NCBI GenBank assembly: GCA_023525715.1
Contig: CM042012.1
Location: forward strand, 44,989,441-45,053,440
Direction of reading: 5' to 3'
Source: Cichorium intybus
Lineage: Eukaryota > Streptophyta > Magnoliopsida > Asterales > Asteraceae
DNA length: 64,000 bases
Shown here: positions 52,710 to 64,000 of the stretch, piece after piece
Position numbering within the stretch: position 1 is the stretch's first letter
Layout of the letters: every line of letters starts with the position of its first letter
Translations under genes and position numbers: made by a program
Notes under the pieces: model-generated
The model's database searches: none
What the model was told of the DNA's origin: nothing
The model's input: only the letters and a program-made list of their open reading frames with translations

Positions 52710-53821
52710 TGACACGCGCAGAGGTCGTCGTGCGGTCAAAAATAAGAGAAAACCTAACACACACACACTAGTATAGCGGTAGTCAGGGTCGATCCACAGG
52801 AGCTTCGTGGTTAGACTAGATGAGAGATTACCAACTAATAGTATCACAGCTATAGTCGGAGGATCTGGTTTCTATTTTCCTATCACTAGCAAATGAGACA
52901 ATGCTCAAACACTCAAGCCAAGCTAAGCTATGTCCAAATGACCTAGTCACTTTCTGAAATCAGAAGTACATCTCTGAATCAGAAGCAATCAAAGACATCC
53001 AAACTAGCCAAACCAAGCAAAGCATAAACTACCACTAGTTAAAGTCCTATTGAACAGTTACTAGCCAAGGTTTGATGCTTACCAAATAACCTAATTAGCT
53101 ACTGATTTCAGCTAAGAAAAACAATCCTAACAAGGTCCAAAACACAATCCAAAACACAATCAATCAAACAATAACCAAACACAAACATCCAAACACCGAA
53201 AAGCTAAGATTAAATGTAACCAAATGCTTTTCATTCACCACACTGAATTCCAATCACAAAACAGTAACCAAAATGTTTCTAAAACAGAAACCTAAGTGCT
53301 CAAAGTCAGTGGTTGTCACTCCCAAAGACTTTAGCTACAAAACTACTTACTATTGAAATGAAATTAAATCCAAAAACATAAAATACCAATTATGAGCTTG
53401 CTGAAATGGAATCCTGGAGTCAAAGAGCTTCAAGGTCGATGTTTACACCCGGTCTTTGCTAGGGTTTTCGGCTGGAAATGCATCTATTTATACTTGCAAA
53501 TTTCCTGCAACCGCGCCGCGTAGAAATGAAATCCGCGGCGTGCGTACTTATCTTTCCCCGTTTCTTTGGAATTTAAATGTGTTCCACCGCCTTAAGCCCG
53601 CGTCGCGCAGATCATAGATCCACGGCGCGCGTACGAGTTCTCTTGATTTTCCATTCTTTCCATGCTTTTTCCTTTTGTACACTTTTAGTCCCTGTTTCTA
53701 TCCTTTTTCTCCAGACAAGTCCTGGCACGAAAAGTGAGAATACCCAGACATATTTGATATAATTTTATCAAGAACCGAGCTCAACAATGCCTAAAATACC
53801 TGATATCACTAGGTGTTGTCA
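52710..53821 (-). repeat. 5' LTR of the nested Athila-type element
   Basis: Partner of 47238-48347. Followed by the GTAAC target duplication. Confidence 0.93.
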
Positions 53822-53826
53822 GTAAC

Positions 53827-54744
53827 TCTCCCTTTTTGGAATTTTCTATGTTAAATCTCTTTAACACCTTTTCCAAATATGTACACTGGCTTAGACCTAT
53901 TAATTTTGTCTTTCTATCTCTAAGTATTCTTATCCCGAGAATATAAGCAGCTTCTCCTAGGTCTTTCATGGCGAAACACTTCCCGAGCCAAGCCTTAACG
54001 TTTTGCAAGGTCGGAATGTCGTTTCCCATGAGCAGTATGTCATCAACATACAGCACCAGGAAAGTGACTATACTCCCACTAGCCTTGACATATACACAGG
54101 ACTCATCTTCACTCCTAGAGAAACCAAACTCTTTGACTTTCTGATGGAAGCAGAGATTCCAGCTGCGAGACGCTTGTTTCAATCCGTAGATTGATCTTTC
54201 AAGCTTACATATTTATCAGGGTGCTTTGTGTCTACAAAACCTTCTGGCTGACTCATGTAAACATCCTCAGTCAGTTTCCCGTTAAGGAAAGCGGTTTTGA
54301 CATCCATCTGCCAGATTTCATAATCATGAAACGCAGCTATGGCAAGCATTATCCTGATTGACTTAATCTTGGCTACTGGTGAGAAGGTTTCATCATAGTC
54401 AACCCCCGAGTGAATCCCTTCGCAACCAGCCGAGCTTTATAAGTATGCACTTTTCCATCCATGTCGGTCTTCTTTTTGAAGATCCACTTGCATCCGACTG
54501 TCTTTCGACCCGGTACATTGTCAACCAAGTTCCAAACTTGATTGTCATACATGGACTTTATCTCGCTGTCCATTGCCTCTTTCCATTTTGCAGACTCGGG
54601 GCCTGCCACTGCTTCACGGTAGTTAGCTGGCTCATCCAAATTAGTCAATGTACGATCACTGACTAACGTGTCACCGTCCGAAGTAATATGGAAACCATAG
54701 AACTCGGGCGGCATGCTAACTCTACCTGAATGCCTAAGGGGCAA
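53827..54744 (-). pseudogene. copia reverse transcriptase, broken by shifts and an insertion
   Basis: Minus strand. It starts in the linker (LRHSGRVSMPPEFYGF), then NYREAVAGPESAKWKEAMDS, GCKWIFKKKTDMDGKV and YKARLVAKGFT. The reading then moves to another frame at about 54410 and again near 54190. The catalytic YVDD is at 54050-54039 (LYVDDILLMGNDI), followed by DLGEAAYILGIRI. The Athila-type element interrupts it at the GTAAC site; RNase H lies beyond that element. Confidence 0.9.
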
Positions 54745-54822
54745 TGATATGTCGGTCGGTCCAACAGGAACCTCTTCCTCATGTTGGTGGCTAGTTTCTT
54801 CTAAGGTTGGTTCATCGGTCGT

Positions 54823-56090
54823 CTATCGAATTTCTTCGAGATCGATAGTACTCCCACTGTCCTCTTTGGAAATGAGCTCTCTCTCTCGAAAGAACCCCCG
54901 TCTTGCTACAAAGACCACGTTCTCGCTTGGTCTGTAGAACAAGTATCCAAAGGACTGTTTTGGGTATCTGATGAAATAACACCTTTCGCTTCTTTCTGCG
55001 AGGTTGTCATGGGTCTCACGTCTTACGTAAGCCTCACAGCCCCAGACTTTGACGTGTGCCAACGAGGGAACTTTCCCCGTCCACATCTCGTGCGGTGTTT
55101 TCGCAACCTTCTTGGTTGGGACATGATTTAGGATATGGGCGGCAGTCTCTAAGGCATACCCCCAGAAGTGGATCGGAAGTGAAGCTCGACTCATCATGGA
55201 ACGAACCATGTCCAACAGGGTTCGATTTCGCCTTTCAGCAACACCATTTAACTGAGGTGTTCGTGGAGGCGATAACTGTGAAACAATTCCACATTCCTTG
55301 AGGTAATCGAGAAACTCGATACTAAGATACTCACCGCCTCTGTCGGATCTAAGCATCTTTATCTTTCTGCCCAATTGATTTTCCGCTTCATTCTTAAACT
55401 GTTTGAACGTTTTAAAGGTGTCCGACTTATTCTTGATTAAGTAGATATACCCATATCTGCTAAAATCGTCGGTAAAGGTAACATAGAACCGCATGCCATC
55501 TTTAGTGGTTGTTCTGAAGGAACCACACACATCTGTGTGTATGATATCCAACAGACCTTCACCTCTTTTAAAGGAACCTTTGAATGGTGAGTTTGTCATC
55601 TTGCCAAGTAAGCAAGATTCGCATACATCATCCGACCCGAGGTCGAATGATTCCAACACTCCATCCTTTTGGAGTTGGGCTATACGTTTCTTGTTTATAT
55701 GGCCAAGGCGACAATGCCACAGACATGCCTTTTCTACACCGCTTGAAGCATCAATAGTTAAAACATTTTTACCATAATTATCAACACACATAATAGATTC
55801 ATACACTCCATCACAAGGCATAGCATTGAATATAAAAACATCATTTTTGAAAACAGAAATTGAACCATTCAATTTATTAAACTCATAATAAAAACCTTGT
55901 TTAAACAATGCATGAAAAGAAATTATGTTCTTAGCCATATCAGGCGCATAGCAACAATTATGTAAATCTAATCTAACTCCACTACTCAGCATCAGTCCAT
56001 AAACACCGATCTTGGTAACAGGTGACGTTCGCCTATTGCCTATGACCAGGTTCAGTCTGCCATGCTCCAGCTCCTTATTTTCCTTTAGGT
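54823..56090 (-). pseudogene. copia integrase region, long open frame
   Basis: A 389-codon open frame on the minus strand (55992-54823) carries the pre-integrase zinc region (LWHCRLGHINKKRIAQLQ, CESCLLGKMTNSPF). The DDE core follows: HTDVCGSFRTTTKDG, TDDFSRYGYIYLIKNK, LRSDRGGEYLS and RTPQLNGVAERRNRTLLD, then HFWGYALETAAHILN. All catalytic acidic residues are visible. It is separated from the protease by a stop (around 56095) and from RT by a stop at about 54823, so the polyprotein is interrupted though the domain is well preserved. Confidence 0.9.
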
Positions 56091-56094
56091 CCTG

Positions 56095-57081
56095 CTAATC
56101 AGAATAGATATGAAAACCACATCCTGTATCAAGGACCCAAGAACGAGAAAAAGACGAGTTATTAGATATAGAATATGTACCTGCTTGTGACGGTTTCACT
56201 TTACCGTCCTTGATGTCCTGTAGATACGTTGGGCAGCTCCTCTTCCAATAACCCTTTTGCTTGCAGTAAAAGCAGTCGGCCTCTTTGGGGTTCTGAACAT
56301 GTGGAATACCGGAAGACTTGCCTTTCAGGGCACTGCTAGATGACCCGACATGAGTCTTTTCCCTCCAGTTTTGCTTAGGGGGGCCTTTCCGTTTCTTTCC
56401 TTTTCCAGAGCCAATAGCCAGGACAGACGGGTTGACAGGGAGCAAACCTTTTCCCTTCATCCCGTCCTCAGCCGTCCGAAGCATGCGGTGTAATTCAGCT
56501 AGGGTTGCCTGGTTGTTGTTCAAATGATACGCCAGTGTGAACTAGTCATAAGAACTTGGCAAGGAGTTCAGCACTATGTCAACTGCTAAATCCTCATGCA
56601 TAGTCATTTCCAGCTTCCTAATCCTTTCCACGTAACCATGCATCCTTTGCACATGTGCACAGATGGACTCGCCCTCCTTGGGCTTGCCGTTAGTGAAGGC
56701 TTTTACAACCTCACGCCTTTTAATACGCTCCTGCTTGCGGAACGTTTCCGTGAGCTCTTTGTGCATCTCGTAAGGCCAATAGTCCTCATAGATACGCTAC
56801 AGTTCAGGGTTCATAGTAGCGATCATGATGCAAGCCACTTTGGTTGCATCATCAGAGTGTTTAGTGTATGCAGCGATTTCCTCGGGAGTAGCGGTTTCAG
56901 TGTCCACATCAACGAGCTCGATTTCAACAACATACTCTTTGTGTTCAAACCTTAGAGCCATTTTGATGTTGCAAATCCATTCATTATAGTTAGTGCCGTC
57001 CAACGTCACCTTTGAGCATAATGACAGAATCGAGGTGACATTACCGGGATTTGTGTGGGGAACGGATTGGTCAGAAGACAT
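56095..57081 (-). pseudogene. copia gag and protease start, two stops
   Basis: The frame starts at 57081 (MSSDQSVPHTNPGNV), includes LDGTNYNEWICNIKMALRFE, and is stopped at about 56797, then at about 56542. Between and after the stops the same protein continues: VVKAFTNGKPKEGESICAHV, LEMTMHEDLAVDIVLNSLPS and LAELHRMLRTAEDGMKGKGL. The zinc knuckle reads CFYCKQKGYWKRSC, with Tyr where the metal-binding His is expected. It ends in the protease active-site segment SWVLDTGCGFHIYSD before a further stop. Confidence 0.9.
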
Positions 57082-58326
57082 CTGAACAAGAAGAAGGTAG
57101 TTTTAATTAGATATAAATAATAATAATCCTTATATTCACCCAAGAATAAATATAAGGCTAGGATCCTACAATAACAATCTACAATACCGAAAAAGGATGC
57201 CGTAATCTATATTGTAAATTTTATAAGGTAGGCGAATGACGATTCAGCCAATTCCACCGCGGAAACATAATCATATTATAATGGAATTCCTAGTTTCATT
57301 GAGATTTACCGAACTGTTCGATAGCATGTTTTAATCTCGGGAATGCCCCGCTGTTTGTGACTAGGATATCGAGGATCACAAACCGGGTGTGAATAACCAT
57401 GCAAATTGCTTGGTACTCTTGAAGTCAATTGCCATCTCTAATTAACGTACCGGTTATCCACACACGCTCCGTTAACAATGACAAAATCAAGAAACCCATT
57501 GCGACTCTTTGCGGACCCTAGTTGGCGTGCCGGTAAACCACACACGCTCCACCAACGTTCCACAAAGTGCAATGTGCAATTTCATGGATTAGCACCAATT
57601 CATATTTTTAACCTAAAGTAACTAGATTGGGGTTTGTTTTAAGGTTCTAGTACTTTCAATTATAGCATTATACTTTTAAGAGGCTTTAGCGGTTCTATCA
57701 TACCCGTTCGGCTAACGACACTCGACTGACCAGGAGAGCGGTGGGTAAGAGTAGATACCCATTAGACTAACATTTTATAGTCAGTCGCCTTATACCCTCT
57801 TTAGAGGACAGTTTTGTGAATGAGGCCTACTAACGGTAGACTAACCAATTAATCTTATATATAAAATATTAACTTTTAATCATAAATATATAAGATATAT
57901 TTTAATCTTATTAAAACATTTTAGAATTAATTATTTCTTAATTTTCGCAAATTTTAAACCATTTTTCGAAAATTCTAAATTAATTCCTTTAATTGATTTA
58001 ATTGATCTTTTAATTAACAATTAATTAAATTAATTAAATCTAAGGTAGATAACACAAATTAATCAAATTAATTTACCTACCTTAAACCCCTAATGGATCG
58101 AAAATAGCAAGCTAGGGTTTAAGTGTTCCAGTTATTTCATAGATTCAATTACCAAAAATAACAACATACTTTCCAAAGCAAGCAAAGGGGGGGACCATAG
58201 GGGGGTGGCGGCTAGGGTTAGGAAACCCTAGCCTTGAAATCGATTTTAGCCTTCTCCCAAGGGTTTATTTTTCGCAAAAACCCTTTGACACAAACTGTTC
58301 AAATCAAATCACAAGAAAACAAGCTA
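57082..58326 (-). other. Untranslated leader of the second copia element
   Basis: About 1.25 kb between gag and the PBS, A/T-rich, with short repeats of GTACCGGTTATCCACACACGC type near 57440-57560. No gene is visible. Confidence 0.6.
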
Positions 58327-58338
58327 GCTGTGATACCA
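58327..58338 (-). promoter_or_regulatory. Primer binding site of the second copia element
   Basis: TGGTATCACAGC on the minus strand, one base from the LTR, initiator Met tRNA type with one difference from the common form. Confidence 0.85.
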
Positions 58339-58339
58339 C

Positions 58340-59108
58340 TGAAGGGTTTCTATGCAAACAATGAACACAAAAAATTCCTATGATTCACATGCAACCCTAA
58401 TATGATCTATGTTTTCTTCTATTAAGATTAGAACTAAAAACCCTAAAGGATACAATTCAATTCTAAAGTAGAATTAAGAAAACCAACCTTTGATCTTATG
58501 ATCCTTCAAGCAAGCAGCAAAGAGATCCTGCCTCAAATACAAGTCACACCCAAGCAAGGAGAAGACAATCCAGCAGAGTAGGGGAGAGAAAGAGATGGCG
58601 TGAATATGGTGGTGCCAGGGGTTTCCTTATATAGCCTCCACAGGCTACACCTGAAACCCTAAGGAGCCTCCCAAGTGGGCAAGCCTGCAAGTCACTTGGA
58701 CCAGGCTTCTAAAACCCTAGAAGGGTTTTCGCCAAACCCTAGAGAGGACTCCAGGGTGGTGCCACTTTTGGCCCATGGCTTATCCCTTTCCAGTTATTCA
58801 ACTATTGATAAATTACAAGTCAGCCCCTGCACTTTAATTAATTAATTTAATCACTAAATTAAATCCAATTAATTCTGGATTAAATCTCAATTAATTAATA
58901 TAGTTTCTAATTAATATATTAACACTTAAATATATTAATAAGCCATCTATATATATTCTATTGATTTATTAAACCCTTAATAAATCAACCTTTCTCTCTA
59001 CTGAACTGTACATCAATTCCCCAGCTATGAGGGCAACCCAAATGGACTTTTCTTTTATTCATAAGATAAATACAATTATAAGTCATGGCTTAGACACCTA
59101 ATCCAACA
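58340..59108 (-). repeat. 5' LTR of the second copia element (769 bp)
   Basis: Begins TGTTGGATTAGGTGTCTAAG on the minus strand. Partner of 44898-45666. Confidence 0.95.
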
Positions 59109-59691
59109 GAAATATGTTTATTATATCGCACGACATGTTTGGTTTCTTTTGGGAACATGTTGTGCGTTTTAGATAGCTGTCCGGTTTCAACTACCACCAT
59201 GATTAGTCTAGGGACGTTATTTTTGACATATTTAGACAGGTCAGGGTGTCTGGTATGAAAAAGGTTGTTGTGAACTTCTTGACTGAACCAGGTGATGGTA
59301 GATCCACACTTCATCCTGCTGATGTGTTGGAGTTTGGGTGGGTAGGTGGGAAAGAAGCTTGCATGGATCTAACAAGGATTTTCCCCTCGTGGGGTTGAGC
59401 AGCGGAGGTTTTACTATGGGACAAGCTGCTTTAAAAGCTGCGTCCTGTAAAGTTGCAAAGCACAAGAAAGCGTGCATGGATAACAACCATGTGTTTATTC
59501 CATTCACGTTCGATACCTTTAGTTTTCTTTCACCAGATGCTGTAGAGATCATGACTAGGGTCCAATGAATTATGCATTGTAATGTTATAACTCCTATATC
59601 TATGTATGTTGTGTTTACATGCCTTAGTTTTACTATTAAAAAAGTGCTAGCAGCACAACTTGTTGTCCGTTTACCTTCGATCTCGTTGTAA
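59109..59691 (+). pseudogene. RT-like gene relic, part 3 (C-terminal segment)
   Basis: Resumes after the copia element. From about 59256 it reads KKVVVNFLTEPGDGRST, HPADVLEFGWVGGKEACMDL, then in another frame SSGGFTMGQAALKAASCKVA, CMDNNHVFIPFTFDTFSFLS and PDAVEIMTRVQ. After a stop, recognisable residues run to LAAQLVVRLPS and a TAA at 59689-59691. This is the C-terminal region I associate with the same plant RT-like family. Bases 59114-59250 are too decayed to place. With parts 1 and 2 it makes one gene broken twice by insertions. Confidence 0.7.
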
Positions 59692-59812
59692 GATGTTTGT
59701 CTTTTCAAAATTATAATTAAATAAGACACAAACCAAGAAACTGATTTTGCAGAAAACCCAAGAAATCCCTCATATTTGTGTGCATGTGTGTCTGTTCATG
59801 TGTTTAAAAATA

Positions 59813-60227
59813 GGGTTAATGACTTGAGAGGGTAATATACTTTTGCAAATGTTCACATTTAGGTAACATTATTTTTTTGTGCATATTTAGGTAACATACT
59901 TGTTATACTTGTTCATATTTAGGTAACAATGTTTTTTTGTACACCTTTAGGTAACATGGTTGTTATACTTGTTCAAAAACGGGTAACATTGTTTTTTTTG
60001 TTCACATTTAGGTAAGAATATTGTTACCTAAATGTGAACAAAAAAACATTGTTACCTGTTTTTGAACAAGTATAACAAGTATGTTACCTAAATGTACACA
60101 AAAAAACATTGTTACCTGTTTCTAAACAAGTATAACAAGCATGTTACCTACATGTGCACACAAAAAACAATGTTACCTAAATGTGAACATTTGCAAAAGT
60201 ATATTACCCTCTCAAGTCATTAACCCT
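59813..60227. mobile_element. Foldback MITE (415 bp) with internal sub-repeats
   Basis: Two arms of about 200 bases are near-perfect inverse copies. The ends are AGGGTTAATGACTTGAGAGG and its complement, and the centre is near 60018. A 7-bp duplication TAAAAAT flanks it (59806-59812 and 60228-60234). Inside each arm a unit of about 60 bases (AGGTAACAT, CTTGTTATACTTGTTC) repeats two to three times. No coding capacity. Confidence 0.9.
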
Positions 60228-60234
60228 TAAAAAT

Positions 60235-62374
60235 AAAACCCAAATATAAATTTCTTCCAGAAAACAATTTATAGGTTTAACCCACCAGAAACGAAATCAA
60301 AATATGATGAAGACCCAGAAACTTCATGTTCTTCGATTTTGCATTTTTAGATTCTGAATTCAAAATCTTGATGGATGAGCACCCATCTCGATGTCCTTGA
60401 GTTCTAGATTTTGTAACTTTGTGTTTTTCGATTTTTGAACACCCACAAACCCTAGAAATTAAAGCTTTCCCTGTTGAACAAACCCTAGAATTTGAAACTT
60501 TTCCCTTCAAAAAAACCCCCCATTAGATTTAGAACACCTAGGCTTTCCCCTCAAATGATTTTCTGGATTTTATGGGTGTGTGTATGTGTGTGTTCACGTG
60601 GTTCATCCTTATTGTTCAAGAACTCAAACAATTTTCTATTTTCTCTATGTGTGTATGTGTATTCATGTGGTTCATCCCTAGATTTTAAGAACTCAACCGA
60701 TCTTCAAAAACACACACACATATATTTTATGTGAAATTCCATGTTTAGCTGGAAAGGATTATCAGAGATTTGTCGAAGCTATTTGGGATGCTAAAAATCA
60801 GCTAAACCTACAATAGTCAGTCATATTGGTGTTTTTTGAACAAGGCAACAAGCTCAATGGTAACACATGTACAAAAACATATTTTTGACTCTTTGAAAAT
60901 GGGATGCTAATTTTGACTTATTTTTTACACTTTGAAGTTAGGATAGATTTTGGGGTATTTTGACATTCTATAGTTCATATAAACTCTATTCCTTTGTATT
61001 AACTTGAATAACATGACCATTTAACATGAATGTGAATAACATAACCATTTAACATGGATGCAAATAATATTACCATTTAACTTGTATATAGATGAACGTA
61101 TACATTTCTAGTAACTTTAGTTTTTCAAAATGTCTTTTATAGATGGGCAAAACTCCATATCTCGTTTCTACCCTTTTAGTTTCATTTTGTATATTCTATC
61201 TATTCTATGTAAATGCTTATCTTTAATCATTGTAATAATGGGTTTCTCGATGCTTGAACTATAGTTGCGTTATAACTCACACAAATACCATTGTATATGA
61301 CTTCATAGTATTTGTCAACTTCAAAGTATGCTTTATATCCTTATTTAGGATTACTTTTTATCAAGTGTGCGCGAGCTTCAACCTTGATTGCCTTGATTTT
61401 CTTCATTTTTGAAACAAATAGACGTTTGGTTGATGCTTTTGCTACTACTTAAACTAGAATTCAAAATTGTGACACATTATATCTCTTTTTGAAATTTTCA
61501 AAAACATATTTTGCATATTGTCTATGTTCATTGTAAGGTAAAAAACTTATTTACATCTTTAACAAGGCCTTACTAACATTTGGCATACAATGGTTAGATG
61601 AAAAAATATATAACGTTTAAAACCAATAAAGAAGTTGGGAAAATAAATGGTATAAATCTTGTGTTATCCAGATAACAATGTCAATCTTGTGCCAAAGTTC
61701 ATCCTCATATCCTCGCCTAATAATTCCAAAAACCCATTATATGTTTCTTTATTTTCAGTATCAACCATAATCGATGCAATATGGAACATTTTATTATTAA
61801 ATCTCTTCATATGACAAAAAGGAGTTCCTTACACATACCCCTTTCAAGGAACGTACATCAATACCTATTACTCTCATATAACCTTTTATAAAACCATCTT
61901 TCAATCATTTGAAGCAAACACAATATTTATTAAAATAGTTCTTCCCATCATGGATGCTAATAATATCCAAACTGATAGTTGACTCATGATTGGACCTTTT
62001 TATATATTATAGCCTAGCATAATGGTGTGTACCTTCCATTTATTATAGTGTTATTGACTTTGCTCTCACACTGATATATACTTACTTTCAGATTAAATTT
62101 ATCCTTGATATCAGCTTGCATTTCACATAGATTTGTAAGAGTTATTTTTCAAATTTATCATTTGCAAAACCCTTAGTTATCCAAGTATAAATGACTAAGG
62201 AGCCTAAATGAAAGTTCATAGAATAGTTATGTGCATCAAATATATATTTATTTTAAAGGGAATGTTCATGGAGCATCAAAATGGATCATATTCTAAAAGG
62301 ATAATCTCCTTTACCATACATTACCAATAATCATATGGAATCATTATTCTCATAGTGAGGGGCCTAGCCATTTT
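60235..62374. other. AT-rich intergenic DNA
   Basis: No gene is recognisable on either strand. At about 60572-60705 a GTGTGTATGTGT tract followed by TTCAYGTGGTTCATCC and AAGAACTCAA occurs twice in tandem. Around 61010-61080 a short AACATGACCATTTAACATG unit is repeated. Confidence 0.5.
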
Positions 62375-64000
62375 TGTAACATCCCATTTTCAAAGCTTTG
62401 ATTACAATGGTTTTCAAAACATTACATGAGATTAATTCACATTGTACAAAAACACGGTCAAATAAAAAACACTTTTGTCCCAAAACCATTTGTCCAAGTT
62501 TAGGCGTTACAACTTCATATCAAACAAAAACCATGATAATGCATCATATAACCATAAGAAAGCATTATACTTATAGAAAGGTAACTACGTCGTTCTCTAG
62601 TCTTCCTAAAGATCCATTATTCTAAGGCATCATTGAAAGATCCTTCTCTAGGGATCAAGCCTTCTAGATCTTAGTACTTGAACATGGTATATGTGACATT
62701 TAAAAATAAAATACGAAAAACGAAAATGTCTCGTGAGCAACGAGTTTTTGACATACAAAACTTTATAATTCACCTAGCAATACCTTTTATCATAATAAGC
62801 TTCATGACAGATTCTATGTATTCCACTACATATCATACTCCAGTACTAAAAGCTTATAGGGGATCCTGCATCATGGGTCTATGTAAAGATCGTGTCACCT
62901 TGTGCGTGACGTGTTACCTTGCATGACGCAAAGCTAAAGATTATGTACCGTTTCATGGGTCCATATGAAGGACCATGTCATATTGTGTTACATTTCTCAA
63001 CCAGACTAAGATATGGAGAGCGAATCAACCTATAATGGCCTCATGTTTATATATGTCCACTATGAGACAAGATGTACCATCCCAGTAGAGTCATGCTTAT
63101 CTTGTTGTGGGATATCTGGTGTCTGGACAATTTTTAGCTATTATACAATTCACGTTCAATGTATGCATGGTCACCACTTTTCTTTTATGCAAGTCTATCA
63201 CACATAATATGCCATGATATGTTATGCTTTCACAATAACTTTGTCTAATAAGGAAAACATTTGTAAGTTATAAACTTTATCAATAATCATATTAGATACA
63301 AAAGACATCTAGAAATATAAACTTTATCATGGCTAAGAAATTTGGACTCACGAGACTATAACTCAAATAATATGTTATATATTTGATAATACTTGTAAAT
63401 AAATTGCTCTATCTTGAAAATATTTATAACTAAACATTTAGCATGCTTGAGAATCTATAACAAATCTTTATAAAAAGCTGTTAAGAATACAACTCTAAAT
63501 CATTCCATGTATCCAATTGTAGGACAAGTCCACATGTACTCACATCGAGAAGTTAGGTCAATTAACTTCATTTCTTTCCCTGTGGCTACTCTAGCTTCCA
63601 TACCTATTCAATTGTTCCAGTGTGTAGGTCTGAAATCGAAAACTTGTCCCAAACCATTCATAGTATCATACTTTAAGAGTTATAATCCTCACTCGACTTT
63701 GAGTCTTACCATAGACTTTCATGGCTATACGAATCCCAAAACATGCTATAAATAGTGCTTGAGAGTATGCTTATCAATTTCAAAACTAATGGGCACCAAA
63801 TGAGAAAGTTGGATGTTCTAGCCAATTATTGGGGAAGGATACCACATGGGTCGTATGTATTCAGCCATGGCCTTCCCACGGGCCGTGTAAGATACTACAA
63901 ACCTCAAACACTATTTTTTTTTACTATAGTGTTAAATTTCAACAAATTACTTCCCAAGAGCTGATTCTAACATGATTTTGCTTGTTTAACATGAACTTTA
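62375..64000 (-). mobile_element. Left part of a large gypsy-type LTR, running off the window
   Basis: Starts TGTAACATCCCATTTTCAAAG. It shows the same landmarks in the same order as the LTRs at 2813 and 33824: a GTCTCGTGAG block at about 62728, and ACATGTACTCACATCGAG at about 63531. The other end is not in the window, so solo or complete cannot be told. Strand is assigned by analogy. Short open frames inside have no known domain. Confidence 0.6.

Larger units (their letters stand above)
47238..53821 (-). mobile_element. Nested Athila-type element (6.58 kb), non-autonomous
   Basis: LTRs 47238-48347 and 52710-53821 run TGACACGCG to CTAGGCGTTGTCA and are framed by a perfect target duplication GTAAC (47233-47237 and 53822-53826) inside copia. 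The PBS TGGCGCCGCTGCCGGGGA (minus strand, 52704-52687) is five bases from the right LTR. Two ORFs are present: a gag-derived one without the gag core, and one resembling the ATHILA ORF1 family. No protease, RT, RNase H or integrase is visible. LTR ends, PBS and polypurine side are closely related to the complex at 12244-20091. Confidence 0.93.
44898..59108 (-). mobile_element. Ty1/copia retrotransposon with a nested Athila-type element
   Basis: LTRs 44898-45666 and 58340-59108 (769 bp each) run TGAAGGGTTTC to CCTAATCCAACA on the + strand. They are framed by a perfect target duplication GAAAT (44893-44897 and 59109-59113). On the minus strand the PBS TGGTATCACAGC is beside the right LTR and a polypurine tract CCAAGTGGGAGAC beside the left. 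Coding order on the minus strand is gag, protease, integrase, RT, RNase H. The Athila-type element (47238-53821) splits RT from RNase H. Without it the copia element is about 7.6 kb. Roughly a dozen LTR differences are visible by eye. Confidence 0.95.

Noticed and set aside
59813..60227. Repeated AGGTAACAT units considered as a CRISPR-like array
   Set aside because: Units are irregular, spacers are not unique, the whole is a palindrome, and the DNA is plant nuclear.

Overview
The window looks like repeat-rich nuclear DNA of a eudicot plant. Genes carry short GT-AG introns, and the one ordinary housekeeping-type gene is a plant NudC/BOBBER protein. Everything else is LTR retrotransposons (Ty1/copia, Athila-type and chromovirus-like Ty3/gypsy), small inverted-repeat elements and long (TA)n tracts. 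I cannot name the species.

Layout. 1-8.1 kb: six long TA/GA microsatellites alternate with small inverted-repeat elements and a solo LTR, so almost every block is framed by TA tracts. 8.7-9.3 kb: a hAT-like small element. 9.34-21.47 kb: a copia element on the + strand (148-bp LTRs, TSD ATGAT) whose middle is replaced by a minus-strand Athila-type complex (12.24-20.09 kb). That complex has an LTR-internal-LTR-internal structure, a 0.62-kb TA expansion inside one LTR and a hAT MITE inside gag. 23.6-25.3 kb: an intact six-exon BOBBER-like gene on the minus strand. 26.02-33.42 kb: an LTR element (TSD CCAAC) with PBS and polypurine tract on the minus strand, carrying a three-exon RWP-RK transcription-factor gene in antisense. 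33.82-43.41 kb: a LARD-type non-autonomous LTR element (TSD ACAGA; 3.26-kb LTRs, no coding capacity). 44.90-59.11 kb: a minus-strand copia element (TSD GAAAT) holding a second nested Athila-type element (47.24-53.82 kb, TSD GTAAC). From 33.43 to 59.69 kb, the three pieces of one decayed reverse-transcriptase-like gene lie between the insertions. 59.8 kb: a foldback element. 62.4 kb to the end: the start of another large LTR.

How it fits together. Target-site duplications and the pieces of the broken RT-like gene give the nesting order: RT-like locus first, then the LARD and copia insertions, then Athila into copia. Only two loci look like functional host-type genes. One is the BOBBER-like co-chaperone, with a heat-shock-element-like site upstream of its start codon. 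The other is the RWP-RK gene, which is not at an ordinary chromosomal address but inside a recently inserted retroelement. That second case is the most interesting observation in the window.
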